A DNA stretch of 58,362 nt from Planktothrix paucivesiculata PCC 9631 (GTDB taxonomy: Bacteria > Cyanobacteriota > Cyanobacteriia > Cyanobacteriales > Microcoleaceae), in contig NZ_LR735013.1 of the NCBI RefSeq assembly GCF_900009265.2, positions 16,043 through 74,404 on the forward strand. Reading direction: 5' to 3'. Made by a program: the position numbers and the translations under genes. Below the pieces are notes generated by a model, which made no database searches, was not told where the DNA came from, and saw only the letters and a program-made list of their open reading frames with translations. Positions 39,740-48,718 of this stretch are shown in pieces. Within the stretch, counting starts at the first letter, position 1, and each line of letters starts with the position of its first letter.

Positions 39740-41386
39740 ATGAGTATATTTCCTATGATCAACTCCTTAAATCCAGTGAGTGATGCAATTAATAGCTTGG
39801 GGTTGAATTTATATCATCAACTCAGCCAAGATAATAAAAATAAACCTAACAATCTATTTTTGTCCCCTTACTCTATTTTTATTCCGTTATTAATGGCATT
39901 AGAAGGAGCAAATGGGGAAACGGCTCAACAAATGAGAGCGGTTTTATGTTTGCCAGAAAATGTAAGTAATGCTGAGTCTTTAGATTCGCCTTGGTTAACA
40001 GAAAATGTTCATCCTATGGTTGCAGAATTAACTCGAAATTTAATCAACTTAGTTACAGAATCTTCTGAAAATAAACTAGCAATTAATAATCAAATTAAAG
40101 AATTAGAAGAAAATCTTAAACTGATTCAAAAACAATCCGACGATTATCGTCATTTAAGTTATGAAGCCGAGATGAATTATAGTAAACAACGTCAAATTAT
40201 TCATGAACAGTGCTACGAAAACTATAACCAAGTTAAAGCTATAACTGATCCTAAAATTAAACAAGAACAAGCAGAAATTGAGCAACATCTTAAAGAGATT
40301 GGTAAACAAGCACAAGAACTTTATAAGATCAGACTTCAAGAATTACAAAAGCAACCGAATGCCCAAACTTTAGAATATTATAGAAGTTATCAAGAGCACT
40401 TATGGCAAGAAGAACAATCAACTGCTGAACAATTAAATTTGCTTTATAAGCAAGGTATACCTGTAGAAATTGCGATCGCCAATAGTATTTGGCAAGAAAA
40501 AAAAGTGGATTTTAAACCAACTTTTTTAGAAACTTTAAATCAATTCTATGGTGAAGTTGTCCATCCTGTAGATTTTACACAATCCGAACAAGTTAGGCTA
40601 GAAATTAACCAGTGGATTGAAAATAATACTGGACAAAAAATCAAAGATTGCTTAAAACCTGAAGATATTAATCCTACTACTATCCTAGTTTTAATCAATG
40701 CGATTTATTTTCGAGGCAATTGGCTGCATGAATTTAATCCTCAAAATACCCATGACCAGGATTTTACTCAATTAGAGGGGACAAAAATAAAAATTCCCTT
40801 TATGAACATGAGAGAAGAAAAATTTAACTATGGTTGCTTTAATGTTGAGCAGGGTGAAAAAAGTAAATTTTTTCAAACAAGATTGGATGAACAGGAAAGA
40901 GTACCCCAGGTACAAATCATTGAGTTACCGTATCGGAATCAGCAATTCTCAATGGTGATTCTACTTCCTGCTGCTCATGATCAACTGCCCTTTTTGGAAT
41001 CCCAATTAAGTTATGAAAAACTGAATCAATGGCTAGCTCAACTTTCGCCTACTTCCTGTAATTTACTGATGCCAAAATTCAAAATTGAGACTAGATTTTC
41101 CTTAAAAAAATATTTATCCGATTTAGGAATGCCCCGGGCTTTTAACGCAAATGCTCAATTTCAAAAAATGTATGATGGTGAGATTCAGATTGATGAAGTT
41201 ATTCACCAAACCTTTTTAGAAGTGGATGAAGAAGGAACGAAAGCGGCGGCTGTTACTGCATTAATCTCCAGGTGCTTTTCTGTACCCGATTATGAGGATT
41301 TCTATGCAGATCAACCCTTTTTGTTTTTTATTCGCGATCGCAATACAGATCTAATTTTATTCTTAGGAAGATTTATGGGTTGTTGA
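39740..41386 (+). CDS. Serpin with a coiled-coil insertion
   Basis: The 548-residue protein is a serpin (serine/cysteine protease inhibitor) about 140 residues longer than the family norm. N-terminal helices (NLFLSPYSIFIPLLMALEGA, GETAQQM) and the later LVLINAIYFRGNW and QPFLFFIRD blocks are standard. The reactive-centre hinge EEGTKAAAVTA (497-507) keeps the small-residue pattern of inhibitory serpins. Counting from Gly499 as P15 puts P1 at Phe513 and P1' at Ser514, though the loop looks about two residues long. Residues from about 107 to 237 are a highly charged, Gln/Glu/Lys-rich helical stretch placed between helix D and strand 2A. It has no signal peptide, so it should be cytoplasmic. The target protease is unknown. 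Confidence 0.92.
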   Translation: MSIFPMINSLNPVSDAINSLGLNLYHQLSQDNKNKPNNLFLSPYSIFIPLLMALEGANGETAQQMRAVLCLPENVSNAESLDSPWLTENVHPMVAELTRNLINLVTESSENKLAINNQIKELEENLKLIQKQSDDYRHLSYEAEMNYSKQRQIIHEQCYENYNQVKAITDPKIKQEQAEIEQHLKEIGKQAQELYKIRLQELQKQPNAQTLEYYRSYQEHLWQEEQSTAEQLNLLYKQGIPVEIAIANSIWQEKKVDFKPTFLETLNQFYGEVVHPVDFTQSEQVRLEINQWIENNTGQKIKDCLKPEDINPTTILVLINAIYFRGNWLHEFNPQNTHDQDFTQLEGTKIKIPFMNMREEKFNYGCFNVEQGEKSKFFQTRLDEQERVPQVQIIELPYRNQQFSMVILLPAAHDQLPFLESQLSYEKLNQWLAQLSPTSCNLLMPKFKIETRFSLKKYLSDLGMPRAFNANAQFQKMYDGEIQIDEVIHQTFLEVDEEGTKAAAVTALISRCFSVPDYEDFYADQPFLFFIRDRNTDLILFLGRFMGC

Positions 41387-41472
41387 TATCTTTTTAGGCT
41401 TGCTATAATTCCATTTTATATTAACATGATTAGAAGGTGTGGAGCCCGATGTTAGTCAAAAGAAATCAAACA

Positions 41473-41835
41473 ATGAAAAAAAACCTTCTGCTTCCTGTAG
41501 TTGTTTCATCTCTTTTTACTGTTATTCTACCCGCTAACGCCCTAGAAACCCGATGTGGGTGGTTAATAAATCCTACTCCCGCCAATTGGTATTTAAAAGA
41601 CACAGACGGGACTTGGACTCTTTCGGTTCAGGGGGGATATCAAGCCAGTGGAATGGAAAATATCCCCGATCTTGATAGGACAGAATATGTCAAAACCAAT
41701 GGCAATTATGGATATGCCTGTGCCTGTTTAGATGTGGATACCGACAGTAACCAAATGAGAATTACTCGGGTTCAAAACACTGAACAATTACCGCTTTCCA
41801 CTTGTGAGCAAGATGCTAATTTACCGGCTTGGTGA
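41473..41835 (+). CDS. DUF4087 family exported protein
   Basis: From the ATG at 41473 the protein is 120 residues long and starts with a signal peptide (KKNLLLPVVVSSLFTVILP, cut near ANA). The mature domain begins ETRCGWLINPTPANWYL and contains GYQASGMENIPD and YGYACACLDV, a cysteine-containing pattern I associate with DUF4087. The cysteines probably pair in the periplasm. The open frame extends to a GTG at 41437 and an ATG at 41449, but these would put 8-12 polar residues before the signal peptide. The family has no known function. It lies 86 bp after the serpin gene and is convergent with a GT4 gene. Confidence 0.78.
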   Translation: MKKNLLLPVVVSSLFTVILPANALETRCGWLINPTPANWYLKDTDGTWTLSVQGGYQASGMENIPDLDRTEYVKTNGNYGYACACLDVDTDSNQMRITRVQNTEQLPLSTCEQDANLPAW

Positions 41836-41932
41836 CCCGGATCAAAAACTCAAGATATACTTGATACAAAAGCCCATACTGATCTATGAAGTGAGCTTTC
41901 GTTGAATCAACTTAGCTATGATGCCTCAGTCA

Positions 41933-43129
41933 TCAGTTTGCCAGGTTTGGCCACTCCCGATATTGACCAGAGGAGAGTCTATGTTCAAATAACCATTGTT
42001 GATGTTCGGGGGAATCGAATAGCCATTTATTCATTAATTCTGCCCATTTTACAGAAATTTGTAGACTTTTTAACGTTTCATCAGAACTTGAAGAAAGACT
42101 GTGATAAAGTGCCGGATCTGACAATAATTCTTTAACACAATGTGCTAAAGAAAGTGGGTCATTAGCTTTAAAAATCAAGGCATTATCTCGGTTTTTTAAC
42201 TTTTTCAAAAACATCGGATGATCGGAAGCAACAATTGGAGTTCGGGAGTAGAGAGCCTCATTAATACTCTTAGGAAATCCTTCACCATATTCATGTCTAC
42301 TGGGAACAACTACCAGATCAGCCTCTCTCATTAAAGGAACTATAGTTTTATTAGGCACTAATCCCAAAAATTCTACGGAATTTTCAATCTTTAGATCCCT
42401 AGCTTGGTTCTTAAAACTTTCTATATCACCTTTACCTGCTATTTTTAAGCGAATGGATAATCCCTGTGTTTTGAGTTGTGCGATCGCCTTGATCACATCA
42501 CCAACTCCTTTAGATTCTATGACTGAACCGACATAGAAAATTTCATAAGTCTCTTGATTCAATTGTAAATTTTTAGCCGGAAAAAAGTTAGGAGTCATTT
42601 CATAGGGCCAATCCCAGGGGATAATTTTGTTTGGATTAACTCCAATATTAGCAAGGGATAGACCCGCAGTAACGCCATGATTTCCTATCCATTCAATCTG
42701 GGAATTATTCAGCAATTTTGCCAATTGGTAGTACCGAATTTTGTCCCGTAAGCCTTTTGAATTGAAAGAATCTGCTAACATCAGCAGTATTTTCAACTTG
42801 CTCTGAATTGCCCAACGAATAATTGCTGTATTCGGTGTTCTCAGAATTAAATGAGTGGGTTGGAACTGTTTTGCTAACCCTACCAACTTCTGATTTTGAA
42901 TTTTCCGGGTAAACCCTGTACCAATAGCGCGAACTCCATTCTCCAGTCTCTCGTTATACGGATGTTCGGTCAGACAACATAAAGTTGCAACTTCATCCGC
43001 TTTTTTCCCAAACTTGGCAACCGCATCAACCGAATATTTTTGACCGTAGTAAGTCTCCTCACCACCCGCAGCAAAGCGTTTAACGGCTTCGCGGTAATCC
43101 CCACCATACTGCACTATTAATAAACGCAT
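41933..43129 (-). CDS. GT4 family glycosyltransferase
   Basis: The 398-residue protein is a second GT-B glycosyltransferase of family 4. The N-terminal domain starts RLLIVQYGGDYREAVKRFAAGGEE. The C-terminal donor domain shows IFYVGSVIESKGVGDVIKAI, LKIAGKGD, FLGLVPNKTIVPLMREADLVVVPSRHEYGEGFPKSINEAL and TPIVASDHP; the E-x7-E pair lies in EGFPKSINE. Donor and acceptor sugars are unknown. It is upstream of a convergent DUF4087 gene and 219 bp from the ABC exporter gene on the same strand, which could export the glycan or lipid product. That link is positional only. Confidence 0.9.
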   Translation of the reverse strand: MRLLIVQYGGDYREAVKRFAAGGEETYYGQKYSVDAVAKFGKKADEVATLCCLTEHPYNERLENGVRAIGTGFTRKIQNQKLVGLAKQFQPTHLILRTPNTAIIRWAIQSKLKILLMLADSFNSKGLRDKIRYYQLAKLLNNSQIEWIGNHGVTAGLSLANIGVNPNKIIPWDWPYEMTPNFFPAKNLQLNQETYEIFYVGSVIESKGVGDVIKAIAQLKTQGLSIRLKIAGKGDIESFKNQARDLKIENSVEFLGLVPNKTIVPLMREADLVVVPSRHEYGEGFPKSINEALYSRTPIVASDHPMFLKKLKNRDNALIFKANDPLSLAHCVKELLSDPALYHSLSSSSDETLKSLQISVKWAELMNKWLFDSPEHQQWLFEHRLSSGQYREWPNLAN

Positions 43130-43348
43130 CGAATCACCTTAGTAATCAATGATCAATGAAATCTATACATTCAAGGCAAAGTATAGGCTGTATATTTTGC
43201 TCTTAGTGTTCATACAACCTTTTACAAAAATCTGATCCGTTCTCTAATTTTGTTGATTGGTGATCATCCTAAATTCTGGAGTTTATAATCAGTTTAAATT
43301 TTAGTTAAGATATCCATACATCTTCGATCGCACTTGAGCCAACTGACA

Positions 43349-45094
43349 TTAAACTAATAATTCTTCTAATTTATGTTGATTCCAAAGAGTCTGATATAAT
43401 CCTTTAATAGCGACTAACTCGGTGTGGGTTCCGGTTTGAATAATACTGCCTTTTTCCATGACTAAAATCCGATCCGCCATGGCAGCCGCCGACATTTGAT
43501 GGGAGATAAAAACAACGGTTTTGCGTTGAACTCCTAGTTTTAAATTTCGTAAAATTTCCGTAGCGGTTTGATTATCTACACTCGAAAGAGCATCATCTAA
43601 AATTAAAATCGGTGCATCTACTAATAGTGCTCTGGCTAAAGCAGTTCGTTGTCTTTGTCCACCGGATAAAGTAATTCCCCGTTCTCCCACCAGGGTTTCA
43701 TATTGTTTAGGAAAATTCAAAATTTCCTCATGAATTTTAGCAATTTTAGCGACTATTTCAATTTCTGATTGTTCAGTTAGGGGGTTTCCATAGGCAATAT
43801 TATTTTGAATACTGGTACTAAATAAAAAGCTCTCTTGAGGAACATAGGCGATCGCCGTTCTCAAATCCGATAACTTTAATTGCGTAATATCCTGACCATC
43901 GACAAATAATTGATCAATCTTAATATCTAATAACCGAGGAATAGCATTAGCTAAAGTCGATTTACCCGCCCCAATCGGCCCAACAATGGCAACGGTTTCC
44001 CCGGGTTTAATCATAAAATTAACATCATTGAGAGCCGGAACTTCGCTTCTGGGGTAGGTATAATTCAGATGAAAAGCACTTAACCAGCCTTGAATCGGGG
44101 TGGGTAAAGGTAAAGGTTCTAAAGAATCTTTGATCCGGGGTTCAACACTTAAAATGGCTTCAACTCGATCAATACTCACTTCTCCCCGTTGATAGGCTGT
44201 AATTGTAAATCCTAATAAAGCCGTGGGAAATACTAAACGTTCCACATATAAAATTAATGCTACAAAATCACCGATACTTAGTTCTCCATTAGCGATAAAC
44301 TCATCCCCAATTCCCAATAAAATTAAAAAGCTCAAACTAGCAATTCCCCCCAAAATTGGAAACAAAAGATTTCGGGTTTTAGCTAAATCTAAATTAGCAT
44401 TAAATAACTGTTGGTTATTGTGAGCAAAGGCTCGGCGTTCATTTTCTTCTTGAGCATAAATTTTAATTAAAGAAATGCCGCTCATATCCTCTTGAATTAA
44501 ATCGCTAATATTTGATAGTTTTTCCTGAACCGTCATTTGCTGATCTCTGAGTTTCCCACTGAAAACCTGCACTAAAATCAACATAAAAGGATAAACAGAA
44601 ATTGATAATAGAGTCAAGCGCAAGTTAATTGCTAACATCACCGGAAGGGTTAAACCATAGGCAAAAATGGTATTAGCAATACTCAGAACTGCAAAGCCTA
44701 ATAAACGGCGAATATTATCAACATCACTGGTAGCCCGATTAATTAAATCTCCCACGGTACTTTCCGAAAAATAGGAGGATTCTAGGGTTAGTAAATGATT
44801 AAAAATCTTTTGTTTTAAATCAAATTCAACTTGACGACCGACCCCAAAGGTGATAGTTCGGGAGAGCATCCGAATCACCCACATAATGGAGGCTAAAATA
44901 AAAATTAAGAATACCTGATTTTGTACCGTATTAAATTTAATCGCAACTTGTAGTTCATTCACCACATCCCGAATCAAAATCGGAATATAAACCCCTAAAA
45001 GATTAACCATAAATAATGCCACAATTCCTAAGATTGTAGCTTTCTTATGGGGACGCAAATAGCCTAGCAGTTTTTGGAATCGAGAAGATTGCAT
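43349..45094 (-). CDS. ABC exporter half-transporter, MdlA/YheI-like
   Basis: The 581-residue protein fuses an N-terminal six-helix ABC exporter membrane domain (about 15-315) to a nucleotide-binding domain (about 335-575). Walker A is GPIGAGKST, the Q-loop is VPQESFLFS, the signature is LSGGQRQRTALARALL and the switch His lies in VFISHQMS. Walker B reads ILILDDALSSVD, where the usual catalytic Glu is Asp. That substitution marks the degenerate-site subunit of heterodimeric exporters such as MdlA and YheI. No partner half-transporter is encoded beside it, so the partner, if any, is elsewhere. The substrate is unknown; peptides, lipids or drugs are exported by relatives. Confidence 0.92.
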   Translation of the reverse strand: MQSSRFQKLLGYLRPHKKATILGIVALFMVNLLGVYIPILIRDVVNELQVAIKFNTVQNQVFLIFILASIMWVIRMLSRTITFGVGRQVEFDLKQKIFNHLLTLESSYFSESTVGDLINRATSDVDNIRRLLGFAVLSIANTIFAYGLTLPVMLAINLRLTLLSISVYPFMLILVQVFSGKLRDQQMTVQEKLSNISDLIQEDMSGISLIKIYAQEENERRAFAHNNQQLFNANLDLAKTRNLLFPILGGIASLSFLILLGIGDEFIANGELSIGDFVALILYVERLVFPTALLGFTITAYQRGEVSIDRVEAILSVEPRIKDSLEPLPLPTPIQGWLSAFHLNYTYPRSEVPALNDVNFMIKPGETVAIVGPIGAGKSTLANAIPRLLDIKIDQLFVDGQDITQLKLSDLRTAIAYVPQESFLFSTSIQNNIAYGNPLTEQSEIEIVAKIAKIHEEILNFPKQYETLVGERGITLSGGQRQRTALARALLVDAPILILDDALSSVDNQTATEILRNLKLGVQRKTVVFISHQMSAAAMADRILVMEKGSIIQTGTHTELVAIKGLYQTLWNQHKLEELLV

Positions 45095-45180
45095 AAAGTT
45101 AATTTATTAATTTAATTGATCATATCAAATATCAGACTATTAAGATAGGTTCAAAAGATAGAGTTTAACTGCTGAACAGC

Positions 45181-47226
45181 TTACGGATCACTGACTACTG
45201 ATTGAGGCATTTTCCAAATTTTAATCGTTTTATCTTCACTTCCACTGACAATAATTTCGCCATTTGAACTTACAGCTAAAGCATTAATCGGTTGATAGTG
45301 ACCCCACAACGTGGCTAGTTTTTTGCCCGTTTTGAAATCCCAAACAATCACACTATCACCTCCACTAACAAGGGTTTTACCATCCTTAGTTATAGCCAAG
45401 GATTTCACGGGATTATTATTCGCTTTCCAGAGAGCTTTTTGTTCCCCGGTATTCGGATTCCACAACCGAACAGTACCATCATCACCGGCACTAATTAGGG
45501 TTTTCCCGTCGGGATGATAAACCACAGCATTAATAGGCCCGTCATGACCCAATATACTCCGCTTGCGAGTCCCCGTTTGCAAATTCCATAACCGAATAGT
45601 TTGGTCTGATCCCCCACTGGCTAGAGTTTGACCATCAGGACTAAAAGCCAGGGCATGAACGCTGCCTTCATGACCCACAAATTTCAATTGTCGACCGCCC
45701 GGGTTTAAAGGCCAAAGGAGAATAGTTTTATCGTCACTCCCACTGGCTAAGGTTTGACCATCGGGACTAAAAACCACGATATTTACCCCTTCGGTATGTC
45801 CTTCAATGGTTCGGATTCTATTTCCATCCTTCAAATCCCACAAACGAATAGTTTTATCATTACTCCCACTGGCAATTGTTGCACCGTTGGGACTAATCGC
45901 TAAAGCTTTCACCCAACTGGAATGGGCTGCAATGGTGCGAGGTTTAACATCTGTGGTTAAATCCCAAATTCTAATGGCTCCAAAACTCCCCACCGCTAGA
46001 TTTTTATTATTCGGACTAATCGCCACGGCATAAATTTGACCAACTGCTCGTTCATAACCCTCTAAAAAAATACTCCCGGGTAACCCTTTTAAAATCAGAA
46101 TGGGATTAACCGGAATAAATCCATAACGGATATAGCCATCAATTTGGGTATAAACTCCGCCCAATATCATCAAGGATGTTCCTAAAACCCAGAAATATTT
46201 AAGCTGAATTTGAGGAAACGTAATTTTAGGAATAGAAAAATTAAACCCCTGCAAACGCTCCAACAAACTAGGCTCAGGTGTCTTTTTATCTTTAGGGGAG
46301 GGTTCAGCCGCCTCCTTTTGGGCGCCCACGGGCTTAATATCGGCTAAACATTGTAAGATTGCTTGTGGAGTTTGGGGCCGATTTCCAGGAAAAGGAGCCA
46401 TTAAATAATCAATCGTTGATGCAAATTGATCAGAAAGATTAGGCGCGCCCTTTCGCCATAATAACTTTCCAGTTCGGGGGTTTTCTGGATAAGCTGTGGG
46501 AGGTTTTCCCGTTAATAAATAAATAAAGGTTCTTCCTAGGGCAAAAAAATCGGATTGAGGAACAGCTTTGCCATTGGTTTGTTCTGGCGGTGTATATCCA
46601 GGGGAAACGATCCCGGTTACATTTTGCCCCTCATTGATCTTAATCACAAAAGTCTCTGTAACTTCCCTGGCAGTTCCAAAATCAATTAATACTAACTGCC
46701 CATTGGGTTTCCTCATAATATTTTGAGGCTTAATATCCCGATGGAAGTATTGCAAATTATGGACTTGCTCCAGGATCTCGGTCAATTCTTTTAACCATGC
46801 CAAAGCGAGTTCTTGACTGATGGGTTCTTTTTTCCGTTCCTTCATCCAGTCTTGTAAATTTTGCCCTTCAATTTTCTCCATCACCAGACAGTGGAGAGCT
46901 TCTTCGCTCCCCTTGGGAAGATAGGTAAAATATCCATCGGGATCAACTTTAGGAATTCCCGGATGGTTCAGTTGACTCAAGACCTTGGCTTCTTGTTTGA
47001 ACAGGGAGACAGCCTTAGGATGGTTTTTTAATAAAACCTTTACGACCTTACATTTGCCTTGATCATCAATTTCAAATGTTTTGCCAAAACCTCCTCCTCC
47101 CAGTTGTTTGATCACACGATAGCGTCCTTCCAGCAAAAGTTCTGAGCCACATTGACAGCAAGTGCGCCGATTCTCGTTTGCCGGATCAGTTGGATTTGGA
47201 CACTTAGGATTAAGGCAATAACTCAC
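45181..47226 (-). CDS. Ser/Thr protein kinase with zinc ribbon and WD40 propeller
   Basis: From the GTG at 47226 the protein is 681 residues long and opens SYCLNPKCPNPTDP with a four-cysteine zinc ribbon (C-x4-C ... CCQCG), the usual start of this cyanobacterial kinase class. An ATG at 47316 would add 30 residues without family support. The kinase domain (about 35-300) has LGGGGFGKTF, Lys63, HRDIKPQN with Asp164 and DFG at 182-184. A transmembrane segment lies at about 345-362. The C-terminal part holds about seven WD40 repeats (GSNDKTIRLWDL, GSDDKTILLWPL and so on), forming one propeller for protein contacts. Substrate unknown. It is 87 bp downstream of nothing on its strand; ssb is divergent to its right. 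Confidence 0.92.
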   Translation of the reverse strand: MSYCLNPKCPNPTDPANENRRTCCQCGSELLLEGRYRVIKQLGGGGFGKTFEIDDQGKCKVVKVLLKNHPKAVSLFKQEAKVLSQLNHPGIPKVDPDGYFTYLPKGSEEALHCLVMEKIEGQNLQDWMKERKKEPISQELALAWLKELTEILEQVHNLQYFHRDIKPQNIMRKPNGQLVLIDFGTAREVTETFVIKINEGQNVTGIVSPGYTPPEQTNGKAVPQSDFFALGRTFIYLLTGKPPTAYPENPRTGKLLWRKGAPNLSDQFASTIDYLMAPFPGNRPQTPQAILQCLADIKPVGAQKEAAEPSPKDKKTPEPSLLERLQGFNFSIPKITFPQIQLKYFWVLGTSLMILGGVYTQIDGYIRYGFIPVNPILILKGLPGSIFLEGYERAVGQIYAVAISPNNKNLAVGSFGAIRIWDLTTDVKPRTIAAHSSWVKALAISPNGATIASGSNDKTIRLWDLKDGNRIRTIEGHTEGVNIVVFSPDGQTLASGSDDKTILLWPLNPGGRQLKFVGHEGSVHALAFSPDGQTLASGGSDQTIRLWNLQTGTRKRSILGHDGPINAVVYHPDGKTLISAGDDGTVRLWNPNTGEQKALWKANNNPVKSLAITKDGKTLVSGGDSVIVWDFKTGKKLATLWGHYQPINALAVSSNGEIIVSGSEDKTIKIWKMPQSVVSDP

Positions 47227-47316
47227 ATTGATCGAGAACCCAGATCTAGGTTGAAGAGTCGTTGTTAATTTGTAGCTAGGTTTTTGTTCCAATTTAGCTT
47301 TCTCAAACAGTAACAC

Positions 47317-47684
47317 GGTTAGGTGTGACTCCGCACTTAACCAATTTAGTTAAGTTTTGACGTTGTTTAATTATGCTCAATTTAAAAACCTGTCACAATA
47401 ATAGCACTCCAGACGCAAAACCAACAAAAAATAAGTCACGAGAAATAACCTCCCGGCGAGTTTCCCGAAAAAACAGAAACCGGGTCTTTGAATTAAGGCT
47501 GATATTAGTAAATTGAGTTCTTGCAAAAACCCGGGTTCTTCTCCGCCATCGCTGGGGTTAGCGCGGTGGGCGTCGGCAATTGTGCTATTAATTTAAAAAT
47601 ACAAAGGATTTAGTTTCGGTGATCCTGGTGTTTGATCCAAGGTCTGAAGAACCTCGATATCCACTATTCCATCATTATTTTCTT
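47317..47684. other. Divergent intergenic region with an imperfect inverted repeat
   Basis: No gene is supported between the kinase and ssb. CAGAAACCGGGTCTTTG (47474-47490) and GCAAAAACCCGGGTTCTT (47523-47540) form an imperfect inverted pair around an AT-rich loop, of a type often dispersed in Oscillatoriales genomes (recollection). The promoters of both flanking genes must lie here. Confidence 0.5.
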
Positions 47685-48047
47685 ATGAACCTAAATATTG
47701 TTACTTTGGTTGGTCGCGCTGGTGGTGATCCAGAGGTGAAATATTTTGAAACCGGTAGTGTCGTCTGTAATCTAACCTTAGCAGTTAACCGTCGGAGTCG
47801 AAAAACGGATCAACCCGATTGGTTTAACTTAGAAATTTGGGGAAAAACCGCAGAAGTTGCCGCCAACTATGTCCGTAAGGGCAGTTTAATTGGGATTAAA
47901 GGAGTATTAAAGTTTGAGTATTGGCAAGATCGCAGTACAGGTACTCAACGTTCAAAACCGGTGATTCGGGTTGATGAATTGGATCTATTGGGTTCTAAGC
48001 GCGATTCGGATGAAGGCGCACCTCGGAATAACTATGATGAGTTTTAA
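47685..48047 (+). CDS. ssb: Single-stranded DNA-binding protein
   Basis: SSB coats single-stranded DNA in replication, repair and recombination. From the ATG at 47685 the protein is 120 residues long, close to other cyanobacterial SSBs. The OB fold shows MNLNIVTLVGRAGGDPEVKY, then VCNLTLAVNRRS, DWFNLEIWGKTAEVAANYVRKGSLIGIKG and RVDELDLLG. The C-terminal tail is short and ends NNYDEF; the classical DDDIPF tip is only loosely kept. The longer frame from 47619 adds 22 residues unlike the family. The next gene starts at the base right after its stop, so the two are translationally coupled. Confidence 0.93.
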   Translation: MNLNIVTLVGRAGGDPEVKYFETGSVVCNLTLAVNRRSRKTDQPDWFNLEIWGKTAEVAANYVRKGSLIGIKGVLKFEYWQDRSTGTQRSKPVIRVDELDLLGSKRDSDEGAPRNNYDEF

Positions 48048-48599
48048 ATGGGCAAAATCGTGACTCAAGAACCCTTAGAACCCGTTAAAATTGCGTACCA
48101 AGCCGGTCAGTTTGCCTTTGAACAGGGACGTTATCGGGAGTCGGTTCAATATTTAGAACAGGCTCTCCAAGGCACCGAAGCCAATACTCGTCTGGGTGGA
48201 GAGATCCAAATCTGGTTAGTCACCGCATTGGAAGCCTCGGGAAAAAGGCAAGATGCGATCGCTTTATGCAAACAGTTGACCCGTCATTCTCATATTGCAA
48301 CCCGTCAACAGGCTCGTCGTTTACTGGAAGTGCTGGAAGCTCCCAAACTCTACATTGACCCGGAGGGATTTGTCAAAATTCCTGATTTGGATCATCTGGA
48401 TGTCCCAGGTAATTCCCGCTCTCAAAACGATTCCGTGGCAAGCGTTCGACCGATTCCCAAACCCCCCGTTTCGCCTATTGTCAACTCTTTGGACGGGGTG
48501 AAGACTCGAGACAATCAATTTTTGGGGATCGCTTTAATCATCGTGCTTCTGGTGAGTGGCGGGTTGATCTGGGTCAGTTCTGTGATCGGTAATCAGTAA
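48048..48599 (+). CDS. TPR protein with C-terminal membrane anchor
   Basis: The 183-residue protein has about two TPR-like helical hairpins at about 12-90 (AYQAGQFAFEQGRYRESVQYLEQAL, then a second with ALEASGKRQDAIALCKQL). A Pro/Ser-rich linker and one transmembrane helix (about 158-178) close the protein, so the repeats face the cytoplasm from a tail-anchored position. It begins at the base after the ssb stop. The gene's last codons and stop lie inside a GTAATCA heptamer array, so repeat slippage could alter the C-terminus. The family is common in cyanobacteria, without a known function. Confidence 0.82.
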   Translation: MGKIVTQEPLEPVKIAYQAGQFAFEQGRYRESVQYLEQALQGTEANTRLGGEIQIWLVTALEASGKRQDAIALCKQLTRHSHIATRQQARRLLEVLEAPKLYIDPEGFVKIPDLDHLDVPGNSRSQNDSVASVRPIPKPPVSPIVNSLDGVKTRDNQFLGIALIIVLLVSGGLIWVSSVIGNQ

Positions 48600-48609
48600 T
48601 CAGTAATCA
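48589..48609. repeat. GTAATCA heptamer array across a stop codon
   Basis: Three perfect GTAATCA heptamers start inside the TPR gene, and the TAA stop at 48597-48599 is part of the array. Related GATAACTG-type repeats continue to about 48685. Confidence 0.8.
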
Positions 48610-48718
48610 GTTATAATCACAAAATCAGTGGTTAGACGCGCCATGGCAGATCTAACCACTAATCACGGATAACTGATAACTGGTATCAATAAACGTTCTG
48701 CAACAAGAATCGGTATAG

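Noticed and set aside
41902-42135. 77-codon frame on the + strand
   Set aside because: It is antisense to the 3' end of the GT4 gene, which has clear motifs.
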